A DNA stretch of 64,000 nucleotides from Desulfotignum sp. Its GTDB lineage: Bacteria > Desulfobacterota > Desulfobacteria > Desulfobacterales > Desulfobacteraceae. The notes beneath the pieces are model-generated. The model was not told the DNA's origin, ran no database searches, and saw only the letters and a list, made by a program, of their open reading frames with translations. Where the stretch lies: the NCBI GenBank assembly GCA_011390335.1, contig JAABSO010000004.1:62001-126000 (forward strand). Reading direction: 5' to 3'. Each line of letters begins with the position of its first letter. Within the stretch, counting starts at the first letter, position 1. Shown here in pieces: positions 8,597-18,902 of the stretch. Made by a program: the position numbers and the translations under genes.

Positions 8597-9820
8597 ATGG
8601 CTGTTGAACTTTTCATAGCCAGGCGCTATCTCAAGGCAAAACGCAAAGAAGGGTTTATCTCTTTGATCACCTTTTTATCCGTGACCGGTGTCATGGTGGG
8701 GGTGATGGCCCTGGTGGTGGTGATCGCGGTCATGAACGGCGCTGAAAGTGAATTCCGGCGGCGGATCCTGGGCCTGGAGCCCCATATCCTGCTCATGAAC
8801 TACAACGGTACCTTTGGCAGTTATGAAACAATTTTACAGAACCTGCAGACCCATGCACAAATCAGGGATGCATCTCCCATTTTGTTCGGACAGGCCATGA
8901 TCCGGACCCGCCATGCTTTTTCAGGGGTCATGGTCCGGGGAATCATTCCTGAGAGCAGCGCCGCCTTAATCAAGGGGTTTGATACGGATGCACTGAAAAC
9001 CGCATTGTCGGTTCATAAAGAGGCAGACAATCTGCCCGGCATCATTTTGGGAAAATCACTTGCCGGTTCCGTGGGGGTGGCGCCCGGTGATACCATTGTT
9101 CTTATGTCCACGAACTCCTTTGTTTCCCCCATCGGCCAGATCCCTTCCATGAAACGCTTTGTGGTAAAGGGCACCTTCAGTTCCGGCATGTCCGAGTATG
9201 ACGGAATGCTGGCCTATGTCCATCTGGATCAGGCCCAGATGCTCACCGGTAACAAGAAAAAAATTTCCGCCATCGGCATATGGGTGGATGATATTTTCAC
9301 GGTAAAACAGATACGCGAAAATGTGCTGACAGACCTGGAATATCCCTTTTATGCCAGAGACTGGATGGAAATAAACCACAGCCTTTTTTCCGCTTTGAAA
9401 CTGGAAAAAACCGCCATGTTTATAATTCTTACCCTGATCATTCTTGTGGCGGCATTCAATATTGCCTCTGCCTTGATAATGATGGTCATGGAAAAGACCA
9501 AAGACATTGCCGTTCTAAAAGCCATGGGTGCCACCCATGGGGTTATTGGAAAAATATTCATTCTCAGGGGTCTGGTCATCGGTGTTCTTGGGACCTGCCT
9601 GGGAACTGTTTTCGGGGTGGTGATCTGCTGGCTGCTGAAACACTATGATTTTATCCGGCTGCCCGAAGCATACCCCTTTTCAACCCTGCCGGTACAGCTG
9701 GATCCGCTGGATGTGCTTCTGATCGCGGCAAGCGCTGTATTTATCTGTTTTGTATCAACCCTGTACCCCTCATACAAAGCATCCAAAATGGACCCTCTGG
9801 AGGCTATTCGGTATGGATAA
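8597..9820 (+). CDS. lolC: Lipoprotein-releasing ABC transporter permease, LolC/LolE family
   Basis: Inner-membrane subunit of the LolCDE machine that extracts outer-membrane lipoproteins for hand-over to LolA. The 407-residue protein has one N-terminal membrane segment (about 22-45, containing SVTGVMVGVMALVVV), a periplasmic MacB-like domain (about 50-260), and three C-terminal membrane segments (about 270-400). It ends with the family phrase [18 protein letters not shown] single permease gene is present, so this organism probably uses a LolCE homodimer or hybrid (often called LolF), which is an inference. The downstream lolD overlaps by 8 bp. Confidence 0.92.
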   Translation: MAVELFIARRYLKAKRKEGFISLITFLSVTGVMVGVMALVVVIAVMNGAESEFRRRILGLEPHILLMNYNGTFGSYETILQNLQTHAQIRDASPILFGQAMIRTRHAFSGVMVRGIIPESSAALIKGFDTDALKTALSVHKEADNLPGIILGKSLAGSVGVAPGDTIVLMSTNSFVSPIGQIPSMKRFVVKGTFSSGMSEYDGMLAYVHLDQAQMLTGNKKKISAIGIWVDDIFTVKQIRENVLTDLEYPFYARDWMEINHSLFSALKLEKTAMFIILTLIILVAAFNIASALIMMVMEKTKDIAVLKAMGATHGVIGKIFILRGLVIGVLGTCLGTVFGVVICWLLKHYDFIRLPEAYPFSTLPVQLDPLDVLLIAASAVFICFVSTLYPSYKASKMDPLEAIRYG

Positions 9821-10514
9821 CTCAGGTTCTGTTCTCATGCATCTGGAACAGGTCAGCAAGATCTTTACCAGCCCCACGTCCGACATTCCAATTCTTAACG
9901 ATGCAGATTTTTGTATTACCAGGGGCCAGACCCTGGCCGTGGTGGGGGCTTCCGGCATCGGAAAATCCACTCTTTTAAACATCATCGGTACCCTGGACAG
10001 GCCTGACAGCGGACGGGTGATGTTTGAGGACCAGGATATTTTTTCTTTTTGTGATGAAAAACTGGCAGCCTTCCGCAATGAACGGATCGGGTTTGTCTTT
10101 CAGTTTCATTATCTGCTCCAGGGATTTACTGCTGTGGAAAATGTTATGATTCCCGGACTCATTGCCAGGAAAAACAAAAAAACTGTTGAAAAACAGGCCG
10201 TAAATATGCTTGAAAGGGTAGGACTTGCAGACAGGCCTTTTCACCGGGTGGAAGATCTTTCCGGCGGAGAACAGCAGCGGGTTGCCATTGCCCGGGCCCT
10301 GCTGATGAAACCGGACCTGCTGCTGGCGGATGAACCCACCGGCAATCTGGATGAAAAAACCTCCGACAGCATCCATGCACTGCTGGACCAATTGAACAAG
10401 GAACTGGGCATGACGGTCATTGTAGTCACCCATAACATGAAGCTGGCCCATATGATGGAAAAAATGGTCACCATCCACAGGGGCAGTATCGTACCGGCAT
10501 TTACAAAGGAATGA
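9813..10514 (+). CDS. lolD: Lipoprotein-releasing ABC transporter ATP-binding protein LolD
   Basis: ATPase partner of the preceding permease. Walker A is GASGIGKST, the Q loop follows FVFQFHYLL, the signature is [15 protein letters not shown] and Walker B is [13 protein letters not shown] chose ATG 9813 (233 residues), which overlaps the permease stop by 8 bp in an ATGGATAA arrangement that suggests translational coupling. ATG 9837 is a possible alternative. A longer frame from 9750 would run deep into the permease gene and adds non-family residues. The next start (bamA) is 1 bp beyond the stop. Confidence 0.94.
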   Translation: MDNSGSVLMHLEQVSKIFTSPTSDIPILNDADFCITRGQTLAVVGASGIGKSTLLNIIGTLDRPDSGRVMFEDQDIFSFCDEKLAAFRNERIGFVFQFHYLLQGFTAVENVMIPGLIARKNKKTVEKQAVNMLERVGLADRPFHRVEDLSGGEQQRVAIARALLMKPDLLLADEPTGNLDEKTSDSIHALLDQLNKELGMTVIVVTHNMKLAHMMEKMVTIHRGSIVPAFTKE

Positions 10515-10515
10515 A

Positions 10516-13152
10516 ATGAGAAAATTGCTGAAAAAAACTGGTTTGATTCTGATGGTATTTTTCTGCCTGATTCCCAGGCTGTCTGCTGACGAGCAGGTCA
10601 GTGTCGCGATTTTTCCTTTTTCCATCCAGGCAGGTCAACCCAATGAAAAACTTGCGGATGATCTGCCCCTGATGCTCAAGGAAACCCTGGAAAAAGAGGG
10701 CGCAAAGGTGATCTTTGTCAAGGATTACACAGACAAGGAAACCTGGGATGCTGAAAAGTTCAGGCAGGAAGGCATCCGCCTGGGTGTGGACCGCATCATC
10801 ACCGGCAATATTTTCATGGCCGGGCAGGCCGTCAGCATTGATACGGAAATCTATGACAGTTATGAAACCAAACCACCCCTGACATTTTTTTCCCAGGCAA
10901 AACTCACTGAAGGCCTTTTTTCCGCGGTCACCGATCTGACCAGGGGTATCATCGGAGAGCTGTTTGAAAAACGCATCATTGCAACCATTTCTGTGAACGG
11001 CAACCGCCGGGTGGAATCTGATGCCATTTTACGGACCATCGCCTCTGCTCCCGGTGAAATCATGGATGCACAAAAATTGTCCAAAGACCTGACATCGGTA
11101 TACAAAATGGGGTTTTTTGATGATGTGGTGATCAGAAAAAAGGAGCTGGACCAGGGGGTTGAAATCATTTTTGACATAACGGAAAAACCCAGTGTCAGAA
11201 ATATTAAATTTTCCCAAAACAGGGTATATAAAGATGATGAACTGTTCGGGACTGTGGATACCAGCACCGGGTCCATCCTCAATGTCTACAAGATAAATGC
11301 TGATGTTGAGAAAATAAAGCGGCTGTATACGGAAAAAAATTACCATAACTGCACCGTCCGTTATGAAATCAAATCTCTTGAAAACAACCAGGCAGATATT
11401 GTTTTTGTTGTGGATGAAGGCGATAAAATAAAGATCGAAACCATTGCCTTTGAAGGCAACAGCTATTTTGATGATAAGAAGATCAAAAAAACCATTCAGA
11501 CGAAAGAAAAAGGTTTCTGGTCTTTTATCACCACCTCAGGTGATCTGGACGGGACAGAACTGGACAATGATGTCATCCGGATTGAATCCCTTTACAAGAA
11601 CAACGGATTTATTGATGTCAAGGTGTCTGATCCCAAAGTGGAAATGGGAAAAGAAAGTATCGCCATCTCTTTCAAAATAGAGGAGGGAAACCAGTATAAA
11701 ACCGGAAACGTGGATATCACAGGTGATATCCTGACTTCCAAAGAGGCGTTGCTTGAAAAACTGCAGTCCAAAAAAACCACGCTTTACAACCGGGAACTGA
11801 TCCGAAAGGACCTTCTGGCCCTCAATGACTTTTATTCCAACCAGGGCTATGCCAATGTGAATGTGTCCCCTCTGGTGGATAAAGATGATGCTGCCGGACA
11901 GGTAAATATCACTTTTAAGATTGATCAGGGAGAACTGGTCTTTTTCAACCGGATTATCATCACGGGCAATACAAAGACAAGGGATAAGGTTATCCGGCGT
12001 GAACTGGCGGTAAAAGAGCAGGGCAAGTATTCCATGTCCGGTATCCAGCGGTCCCACCGCAACCTGGGGGTTAGAGATTATTTTCAAAATGTTGAAATTA
12101 CGCCGGTCAAGACCGAGATTCCCAACCAGCGGGATCTTGAAGTCACTGTCACGGAAAAAGCCACGGGCAACTTTTCTTTTGGCGGCGGTTTTTCAACTGC
12201 TGACGGACCCTTTGGACAGGTGTCTCTGGAAGAAAGAAACCTGTTCGGACGGGGCCAGAACCTGAAGCTTCTGGCCAGGATGTCGGGTGAAACAGCTTTG
12301 TACGACTTGGGTTTTACCGAACCATGGATTTTTGATAAACCTGTTTCCGCCGGAATTAACATCTACAAGCTTGAAAAAGAATTTGAACATTATGACCGCA
12401 ATGCCATAGGTCTTACCCTCAGATCCTCCTACAGACAGTTGTGGGATTACACCACCATAGGCATTGAATACAACATTGAAGATTTTGAAGTGGAAAAGGT
12501 GGAAAAAGCCTATACCAATGTCACAGAAGGCGATTTTTTCACATCCAGCATCAAACCCTATATCAGCTATGATTCCAGAAACCATTATTTTCTGCCAACC
12601 AGGGGGATTTTCAGTAAATTTTCCGTGCAGTATGCTGGAGAATTTCTGGGTGGTGACATTGATTACACAAGGTACATTGCGGAAGCCGGATTCTGGAAGC
12701 CGCTGTTCTGGAAATTTACCGGTGCATTCCATGTGGAAGGCGGATACCTGGATGACCGGACCAACGGTGAGATCGATCTGGACTGGGAACGGTTTTATCT
12801 GGGGGGGATCAATTCCGTCAGGGGATTTGACAAATATGACATCAGTACCCAGGACAAGAATGACCCTATTTTGCGGGGCGGTGAAAAATATCTCCAGTTT
12901 AATTTTGAGCTGATTTTCCCGATCCAGGCAGATATGGGCGTGGCAGGTGTTTTGTTTTATGACAGGGGAGATGTATACCGGGTCAGTGAAGATTTTGACC
13001 TGGCCGACCAGTTTTCCACTATCGGATTTGAACTGCGGTGGAACTCTCCCATGGGCCCCATCCGGCTTGCCTATGGTATCGTTGTGGAAGGCAAGGATGT
13101 TCAGGATACCGGGGATGGACAATTTGATTTTTCCATCGGCGCATTTTTCTAA
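10516..13152 (+). CDS. bamA: Outer-membrane protein assembly factor BamA with extra N-terminal domain
   Basis: Essential outer-membrane insertase. The 878 residues exceed the usual ~800. There is a signal peptide (1 to about 24, ending LSADE), then an extra domain at about 27-155 beginning [13 protein letters not shown] with a later [11 protein letters not shown], resembling the TolB-N/FlgO/CsgG-like fold. Five POTRA repeats (about 155-510) precede a C-terminal beta-barrel (about 520-878) with the VRGF motif in loop 6 (NSVRGFDKY) and a terminal Phe. It lies between lolD (1 bp) and skp (14 bp), the classical bamA-skp-lpxD order. BamA identity is firm; the extra domain's family is a judgement from sequence pattern. 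Confidence 0.95.
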   Translation: MRKLLKKTGLILMVFFCLIPRLSADEQVSVAIFPFSIQAGQPNEKLADDLPLMLKETLEKEGAKVIFVKDYTDKETWDAEKFRQEGIRLGVDRIITGNIFMAGQAVSIDTEIYDSYETKPPLTFFSQAKLTEGLFSAVTDLTRGIIGELFEKRIIATISVNGNRRVESDAILRTIASAPGEIMDAQKLSKDLTSVYKMGFFDDVVIRKKELDQGVEIIFDITEKPSVRNIKFSQNRVYKDDELFGTVDTSTGSILNVYKINADVEKIKRLYTEKNYHNCTVRYEIKSLENNQADIVFVVDEGDKIKIETIAFEGNSYFDDKKIKKTIQTKEKGFWSFITTSGDLDGTELDNDVIRIESLYKNNGFIDVKVSDPKVEMGKESIAISFKIEEGNQYKTGNVDITGDILTSKEALLEKLQSKKTTLYNRELIRKDLLALNDFYSNQGYANVNVSPLVDKDDAAGQVNITFKIDQGELVFFNRIIITGNTKTRDKVIRRELAVKEQGKYSMSGIQRSHRNLGVRDYFQNVEITPVKTEIPNQRDLEVTVTEKATGNFSFGGGFSTADGPFGQVSLEERNLFGRGQNLKLLARMSGETALYDLGFTEPWIFDKPVSAGINIYKLEKEFEHYDRNAIGLTLRSSYRQLWDYTTIGIEYNIEDFEVEKVEKAYTNVTEGDFFTSSIKPYISYDSRNHYFLPTRGIFSKFSVQYAGEFLGGDIDYTRYIAEAGFWKPLFWKFTGAFHVEGGYLDDRTNGEIDLDWERFYLGGINSVRGFDKYDISTQDKNDPILRGGEKYLQFNFELIFPIQADMGVAGVLFYDRGDVYRVSEDFDLADQFSTIGFELRWNSPMGPIRLAYGIVVEGKDVQDTGDGQFDFSIGAFF

Positions 13153-13166
13153 ATTTTTTATTTTTT

Positions 13167-13712
13167 GTGGAGGAAACCATGAAGCGTATAAGTATTGCAA
13201 GTATCATATGGATAGTTTTTCTGGGATTTATGCCGGCAGCCTTTGGTGCCGGTGAAACAAAAATCGGCGTGATCAATTTTGAGCAGATCATGAAAGAGTC
13301 CAGTGCCGGCAAAATGAACCAGAAGGTCCTCAACCAGAGAGGCCAGGAACTCAAAGGCAAACTGGAAAACGAAAAGCAGACCCTAGATGAAGTCAACAAA
13401 GCCCTTGAAAGAGAATCTCTGGTTCTGAGTGCGGAAAAAAAGAGAGAAAAAGAACGGGAGTTTAGAATTCAGATCAATGATTTCAAAAAAATGCAGGAAG
13501 ATTTTGCCAATGAATTAAAAAACCTTGAAATCAAACTGATCAATGAAATGCAAAAAGCGGTATTTGATATTGCCAATGAGATCGGCAAAAAAGAAAATTT
13601 TTTGATGATCATTGAAAGAAAAAATGCCGGCGTGATCTATATTGCCGACCATGTGGATATTACTGATGCGGTCATCAAAAAATATAATGCCATGGTTTCC
13701 ACGACCGATTAA
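13167..13712 (+). CDS. skp: Periplasmic OmpH/Skp family chaperone
   Basis: Chaperone that escorts unfolded outer-membrane proteins to BamA. A clear signal peptide covers about 1-26 (ending PAAFGAG). The mature part opens with the family phrase KIGVINFEQIM, followed by a long charged alpha-helical coiled coil (about 45-135). The 181-residue length is typical. The ATG has a TGGAGG ribosome-binding site. Its place between bamA and lpxD matches most Gram-negative bacteria. Confidence 0.92.
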   Translation: MEETMKRISIASIIWIVFLGFMPAAFGAGETKIGVINFEQIMKESSAGKMNQKVLNQRGQELKGKLENEKQTLDEVNKALERESLVLSAEKKREKEREFRIQINDFKKMQEDFANELKNLEIKLINEMQKAVFDIANEIGKKENFLMIIERKNAGVIYIADHVDITDAVIKKYNAMVSTTD

Positions 13713-13723
13713 CTGACAAAACC

Positions 13724-14776
13724 ATGAAACTTTCTGCCAAAGATATTGCAAAAATCATAGATGCCCGGTTGTACGGCAATGCATTGACACAAATCACAGG
13801 GGTATCTTCCTTTGACAATGCCACATCATCGGATATCACCTTTGCCGGGGATGCAGCCTATCTGTCCCGGATGGACCACACCCATGCCGGGGCAGTGATC
13901 GTGCCTGACGGCTGTGATTTTGATCCCGGCATTCACCCTTGTCTGCTTGTGGCAAAAAACCCCAGACTGGCATTTTTTGAACTGGTCAACCGGTTTCACC
14001 CGGCACCAGCGCCTGCACCCGGCATCAGTCCTTTGGCCGTTATCGGTGATAACTGCACCATGGGAACGGATGTCACCGTGGATGCCCATGTGGTGATCAA
14101 AGACAATGTGGTCATCAAAGGCGGGGCCCATATCATGCCCCATGTATATATCGGAGAGGGATGTGTTGTGGGGGCGCATTGTGTTATCAAGCCCAATGTC
14201 ACCCTCATGGACCGTTCCTGCCTGGGAAACCATGTCATCATCCATTCCGGGTCGGTGATCGGATCTGACGGGTATGGATTTGTGCAGGATGCCGGTGCCC
14301 ACGTCAAACTGTCCCATACCGGGTATGTCAAAATCGGGGACCATGTGGAGATAGGGGCCTGCAATACCATTGACAGGGGTACCCTTGGTATCACCAGCAT
14401 CGGTTCCGGTGTAAAAACCGACAACCAGGTGCATATTGCCCATAATGTGACCATCGGGGACAACACCCTGGTGGTGGCCCAGGCAGGCATAGCCGGTTCC
14501 ACCCGGGTGGGGAAAAATGTTATTATAGCGGGAAAAGCCGGCATATCCGGCCATCTGACCATTGGTGACAATGCCATAGTAGGGCCTTATGCCGGTGTTT
14601 CTTCTTCTGTTTCCGAAAATGAAATTGTATCCGGCATTCCCCATATGCCCCATAAAACCTGGCTCAAAGTTGTCAATATCATCACCCGGCTGCCTGGCAT
14701 GAGAAAATCTCTTTTGTCCCTTGAAAAGCGGCTTGATTCACTTGAAAGCACCATAAACAAATCGGAGTTCCAATGA
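13724..14776 (+). CDS. lpxD: UDP-3-O-acylglucosamine N-acyltransferase LpxD
   Basis: Adds the second acyl chain in lipid A synthesis. The 350-residue protein has an N-terminal uridine-binding domain (about 1-105), a left-handed beta helix of hexapeptide repeats (about 108-300) and a C-terminal helix. Family phrases include GSDGYGFVQD and QVHIAHNVTIG, the latter carrying the catalytic His. It overlaps lpxA by 4 bp, so the two are likely translationally coupled. The fabZ gene usually found between lpxD and lpxA is absent here. Confidence 0.96.
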   Translation: MKLSAKDIAKIIDARLYGNALTQITGVSSFDNATSSDITFAGDAAYLSRMDHTHAGAVIVPDGCDFDPGIHPCLLVAKNPRLAFFELVNRFHPAPAPAPGISPLAVIGDNCTMGTDVTVDAHVVIKDNVVIKGGAHIMPHVYIGEGCVVGAHCVIKPNVTLMDRSCLGNHVIIHSGSVIGSDGYGFVQDAGAHVKLSHTGYVKIGDHVEIGACNTIDRGTLGITSIGSGVKTDNQVHIAHNVTIGDNTLVVAQAGIAGSTRVGKNVIIAGKAGISGHLTIGDNAIVGPYAGVSSSVSENEIVSGIPHMPHKTWLKVVNIITRLPGMRKSLLSLEKRLDSLESTINKSEFQ

Positions 14777-15543
14777 TTCACCCCACAGCCATTATCGATG
14801 GGTCGGCTGAAATCGGTACCAACGTTACCATCGGTCCCTATACCATTATCAAATCTGATGTGCATATCGGATCCGGCACCACCATCGGACCCTATACCAC
14901 CATTGAAAACTATGTTTCCATAGGAGAAGACTGCCAGATATTTCAGTATGCCGCCATCGGCTGCGCCCCCCAGGATCTGAAATTTCATGGCGAAAAAAGT
15001 TACCTCAAGATCGGCCGGGGGTCCATTATCCGGGAATTTGTCACCATCAACCGGGGAACGGAAGCCGGGGGTGGCATCACTGAGGTGGGGGAAGAAAATT
15101 ACCTGATGGCCTATACCCATATCGCCCATGACTGCAAAACCGGCAGGCAGGTGATTCTTGCCAACAATTCCACTTTGGCCGGGCACATTGAAATAGGAGA
15201 CCATGCCACCATCGGCGGACTTGTGGCCATTCACCAGTTTGTCAAAATAGGGGACTTTGCCTATATCGGCGGCAAGTCTGCCGTGGTCAAAGACATTCCG
15301 CCCTATGTCATTGCAGCCGGAGACAGGGCTGCTCTGCACGGTCTCAACAATGTGGGACTCAAACGGCACCATTTTTCTTCTTTTGCCTTAGGAGAACTAA
15401 AAAAAGCCTACCGCATTTTTTTCAGGATCGGGCTGACCGTGAAACAGGCATCGGAAAGGGTGAAAGCGGAAGTGGAGCAGATTCCCGAGGTAAAGAATTT
15501 TACAGAGTTTATTGTTAATTCAAGCCGGGGCATTACCAGATAA
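14773..15543 (+). CDS. lpxA: UDP-N-acetylglucosamine O-acyltransferase LpxA
   Basis: First committed acyl transfer of lipid A synthesis. The 256 residues begin with IHPTAIIDGSAEIG and show the beta-helix hexapeptide repeats. The typical IGCAPQDLKF and AYTHIAHDC (catalytic His) are present, followed by a C-terminal helical domain. The start overlaps the lpxD stop by 4 bp, and lpxI starts 4 bp after its stop. Confidence 0.97.
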   Translation: MIHPTAIIDGSAEIGTNVTIGPYTIIKSDVHIGSGTTIGPYTTIENYVSIGEDCQIFQYAAIGCAPQDLKFHGEKSYLKIGRGSIIREFVTINRGTEAGGGITEVGEENYLMAYTHIAHDCKTGRQVILANNSTLAGHIEIGDHATIGGLVAIHQFVKIGDFAYIGGKSAVVKDIPPYVIAAGDRAALHGLNNVGLKRHHFSSFALGELKKAYRIFFRIGLTVKQASERVKAEVEQIPEVKNFTEFIVNSSRGITR

Positions 15544-15547
15544 AAAA

Positions 15548-16366
15548 ATGAAAATCGGACTCATCGCAGGCGGCGGACAGTTTCCGCTGCTGTTTGCAAA
15601 AAAAGCCGCCCAAAAAGGCATACAGGTTGTTGGTGCCGGTTTTTTTTCCGAAACAGACCCGGGCCTGGCCGATGCAGTGGATCCATTTCAATGGCTGTAT
15701 CTGGGCCAGGTGTCCAGGCTGGTGAAATATTTCAAACGCCATGAGATCCACCAGGCCGTGATGCTGGGCACTATACATAAAACCAGTATTTTCAAGGACA
15801 TACGGCCTGATTTCAAGGCCCTGGCGTTTATTGCCAAAACCGGCTACAGCCATGACAACACCATTCTAAGCGCGTTTGCAGACCTGATGCACAAAGAGGG
15901 CATCACGATCAGGCCGTCTACCTTTTTGCTGCCGGAACTGCTCAGTCCAGCCGGCTGCTGGACGAAAAGGTCTTTGGACAAGGCGGAAAAAAAAGATGCC
16001 TTCCAGGGGTGGAAGCTGGCTAAATCCATCGGAGAACTGGATATCGGCCAGTGCGTCGTGATCAGTAACGGCACGGTTCTGGCTGTGGAGGCCATTGAAG
16101 GAACAGATGCCGCCATCATGCGGGGCGGGCAGCTTGCCAAAAAAAACGGGGCTGTGGTGGTAAAATTGTCCAAACCCCAGCAGGATCTGCGGTTTGACCT
16201 GCCCTCTTCAGGCGTTGAAACCATCACGACCATGGTGTCAGCAGGAGCCACGGTTCTGGTTCTGGAAGCAGAAAAATCTCTGGCATTTGACCGCCGGCAG
16301 ATGGTGGAACTGGCAGATCGCCATAACATTGCCATTGTGGCCCTGACAGATGATGATATCCCATGA
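15548..16366 (+). CDS. lpxI: UDP-2,3-diacylglucosamine diphosphatase LpxI (DUF1009)
   Basis: Hydrolyses UDP-diacylglucosamine to lipid X, replacing LpxH or LpxG. I chose ATG 15548 (272 residues), which opens with the family phrase MKIGLIAGGGQFPLLFA. The in-frame extension to 15512 lies inside lpxA and is not conserved-looking. It carries GTDAAIMRGG and LRFDLPSSGVETI, the core of the C-terminal domain. It overlaps lpxB by 4 bp. Its position between lpxA and lpxB matches alphaproteobacteria and deltaproteobacteria that use LpxI. Confidence 0.94.
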   Translation: MKIGLIAGGGQFPLLFAKKAAQKGIQVVGAGFFSETDPGLADAVDPFQWLYLGQVSRLVKYFKRHEIHQAVMLGTIHKTSIFKDIRPDFKALAFIAKTGYSHDNTILSAFADLMHKEGITIRPSTFLLPELLSPAGCWTKRSLDKAEKKDAFQGWKLAKSIGELDIGQCVVISNGTVLAVEAIEGTDAAIMRGGQLAKKNGAVVVKLSKPQQDLRFDLPSSGVETITTMVSAGATVLVLEAEKSLAFDRRQMVELADRHNIAIVALTDDDIP

Positions 16367-17556
16367 GCAGGTCCAATAAACATATCATGGTATTGACCGG
16401 AGAACCCTCCGGTGATGTGCACGGGGCTGCCCTGGTGCAGGCCATGCAGCAGCGTGATGCAACACTGAGGTTTTCCGGCATCGGCGGTCCCTGTATGGCA
16501 GAGGCTGGGGTAGATCTGTTTTTTTCCATTGAAAACCTGTCTGCCATGGGGCTGACAGAGGTGTTGTTTCAAATCAGATCCATCAAAAAGGCCTTTGACA
16601 GTTTCACATCGCACCTGTTGACAACCCGGCCCGGCCTGCTCATTCTCATTGATTACCCGGGATTCAACCTCAGGGCTGCCCGGTTTGCCAAAAACCGCAC
16701 CAGAACCAGGGTGTTTTACTATATCACCCCCAAAATCTGGGCATGGAACCGTTCCCGTATCCGGCAGATCAAGCGGTTTGTGGACCATGCCGGCCTGATT
16801 TTTCCCTTTGAAGAAAAAATGTATAAAAAAGCCAAAATACCTGCAACCTATGTGGGAAATCCCTTAATGGACCTATATCCCCATGCTGTGACAGCCAGGT
16901 CAAAAAAGACGGCAGGACCTTCAGATCCCTGGATCATCGGGCTATTGCCAGGATCCAGAAAAGCAGAGATTCACCATCTTCTGGATCTGATGGTGACTGC
17001 CGCACAAATGATCCGAAAACATCAGCCCCACACCCGGTTTCTGGTGTCTGCGGCCGGACCAATCCCCTTGGAGAGTATTGAAAAAAAGATGGCTTCCCAT
17101 AAGGAACCCGGTCTGTTTGAAATTATCAGCGGCAGTCCCGGACAGATTTTTGCACAGGCCGACATGCTCATTGCTGCATCCGGCACCGTCACCCTTGAAG
17201 CAGCTCTGTGCCAAATACCCACAGTGCTCATCTATAAAATGTCCCCGGTCACCTTCATGATTGGACAGGTTCTGGTCACGGTAAAATATGCAGGTCTGGC
17301 AAATATCATTGCCGGCAGACAGGTGATGCCTGAACTGCTGCAGGCAGATGCCAGTCCCGAGAAAATATGCGCCACAGCCCTGGATATGCTCAATCACCTG
17401 GCAGAATACAGACAAAAACTTACGTCAGTCAGGCTGCTGCTGGGATCTGCCGGTGCTGCCAAACGGGCGGCAAAAATCGCCCTGGATCTATTACCCACGG
17501 CTGAATCCGGCAATTGGGCAAATCGGTGTGTGACAAACAAAACCTTACCAAAGTGA
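16363..17556 (+). CDS. lpxB: Lipid A disaccharide synthase LpxB
   Basis: GT19 glycosyltransferase that joins lipid X to UDP-diacylglucosamine at the inner membrane. The 397-residue protein opens with VLTGEPSGDVHGAAL and includes IDYPGFNLR, YYITPKIWAWNRSRI, YVGNPL, LLPGSRKAEI and AASGTVTLEAAL, all family hallmarks. The start overlaps lpxI by 4 bp. It is the last lipid A gene of the cluster; the next gene follows after 37-40 bp. Confidence 0.96.
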   Translation: MSRSNKHIMVLTGEPSGDVHGAALVQAMQQRDATLRFSGIGGPCMAEAGVDLFFSIENLSAMGLTEVLFQIRSIKKAFDSFTSHLLTTRPGLLILIDYPGFNLRAARFAKNRTRTRVFYYITPKIWAWNRSRIRQIKRFVDHAGLIFPFEEKMYKKAKIPATYVGNPLMDLYPHAVTARSKKTAGPSDPWIIGLLPGSRKAEIHHLLDLMVTAAQMIRKHQPHTRFLVSAAGPIPLESIEKKMASHKEPGLFEIISGSPGQIFAQADMLIAASGTVTLEAALCQIPTVLIYKMSPVTFMIGQVLVTVKYAGLANIIAGRQVMPELLQADASPEKICATALDMLNHLAEYRQKLTSVRLLLGSAGAAKRAAKIALDLLPTAESGNWANRCVTNKTLPK

Positions 17557-17596
17557 TGTTTATACCAATACATTTTGAAGGAAAAAAATTATCTTG

Positions 17597-18835
17597 ATGA
17601 CATTTAATGTGACATTGCTGATCATTTGTCTGGTGTTGTCCGGTTTTTTTTCATCTTCTGAAACCGCGCTTTTTTCCATTTCAAAGATCAAAGCACTCCA
17701 TATAGCAAAAGACGGGTCCAGAACCGGGCATCTGATCCTGAAAATGAAACAGGATCCCCACACCCTTTTAACCACCATTCTTATCGGTAACAACCTGGTG
17801 AACATCGGGGGGTCTGCGCTGGCCACATCTATTGCCATTGCCTATTTTGAATCCAATGCCGTGGGCATAGCCACCGGTATCATGACGTTGGTCATTCTGG
17901 TATTCGGAGAAATTTTTCCCAAATCCTTTGCCGCCCAGAACAATGTGCTGGTGGCCAAAGGGGTTATTTTTCCCCTTTTCTGGCTTTCCAAAATCTTTTT
18001 GCCCCTGATTCTGGTCCTCAACTTCATTCCCAAACTCCATGGAGCGGTCAACCCGGCATACCACGCTGTTACTGAAGATGAACTCATGACCATGGTGGAA
18101 GTGGTGGAGGAGGAAGGGGAAATAAAGGAAGCGGAAAAAGAGTATATCACCAATATATTTGAATTTGATGACACCTCCTGCTGTGAAATCATGACCCCCA
18201 GGGCTGACATGTATGTGGTGGATGTGGAGCAGAACCTGGACATTCAGGCAATCCTGAAAACAGGGTACTCCCGTATCCCGGTTATTGAAAACAGCATTGA
18301 CAATGTCATCGGTATCCTGCACCTGAAAGATCTGTTTGCCAGTTTTCAGAAACTGACCACATCGGAAGAAAAAATCAGAACCCTGGATATCAAAACCATC
18401 ATGAAAAAACCCTATTTTATTCCTGAATCCAAAAAACTGGATTCCCTGCTCCAGGAATTTAAGGCCAAAAAAAGCCATATGGCCATTGTGGTGGATGAAC
18501 ACGGCGGGGTGTCAGGACTGGTGACCTTAGAGGATGTGGTGGAGGAAATTTTCGGGGAAATCATTGATGAAACCGACCGACTGGTGCCGGATATCGTCCG
18601 CCTCAAAGGCAATAAATGGCTGGTGTCAGGCAGGATTGACGTGGATGACCTGAACAAGGAGATTGATATCAGTATTCCGGAATCTGCAAGTTATGACACA
18701 TTTTCCGGTTTTTTTCTCGAGCAGATTGACCGGATTCCCCAGCCCGGAGAATCCGTTATCATTGACAAATGGACGGCAACAGTCAAAGATATGGATGGCA
18801 ACCGTATCCAGTCTTTTATTGTGAAAAAAGAGTGA
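17597..18835 (+). CDS. CNNM/CorC (HlyC) family transporter-associated protein
   Basis: Membrane protein of the CNNM/CorB family, implicated in divalent-cation (Mg2+/Co2+) export. It has an N-terminal DUF21 domain with about four membrane segments (1-150, with SGFFSSSETALFSI), two CBS domains (about 205-330) and a C-terminal CorC/HlyC transporter-associated domain (about 340-412). I chose ATG 17597, although the TTG immediately before it is also possible; GAAGGA is upstream. It follows lpxB with no clear terminator and precedes the aro genes. Older names call this family hemolysin; a haemolytic role is not implied. Confidence 0.88.
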   Translation: MTFNVTLLIICLVLSGFFSSSETALFSISKIKALHIAKDGSRTGHLILKMKQDPHTLLTTILIGNNLVNIGGSALATSIAIAYFESNAVGIATGIMTLVILVFGEIFPKSFAAQNNVLVAKGVIFPLFWLSKIFLPLILVLNFIPKLHGAVNPAYHAVTEDELMTMVEVVEEEGEIKEAEKEYITNIFEFDDTSCCEIMTPRADMYVVDVEQNLDIQAILKTGYSRIPVIENSIDNVIGILHLKDLFASFQKLTTSEEKIRTLDIKTIMKKPYFIPESKKLDSLLQEFKAKKSHMAIVVDEHGGVSGLVTLEDVVEEIFGEIIDETDRLVPDIVRLKGNKWLVSGRIDVDDLNKEIDISIPESASYDTFSGFFLEQIDRIPQPGESVIIDKWTATVKDMDGNRIQSFIVKKE

Positions 18836-18902
18836 TTTTACAGGCAAAAAAACAGGCGCCCATGAAAGGCTGCCCGGGTTTTGTCCAAGAAGCGAGATAA
18901 CC

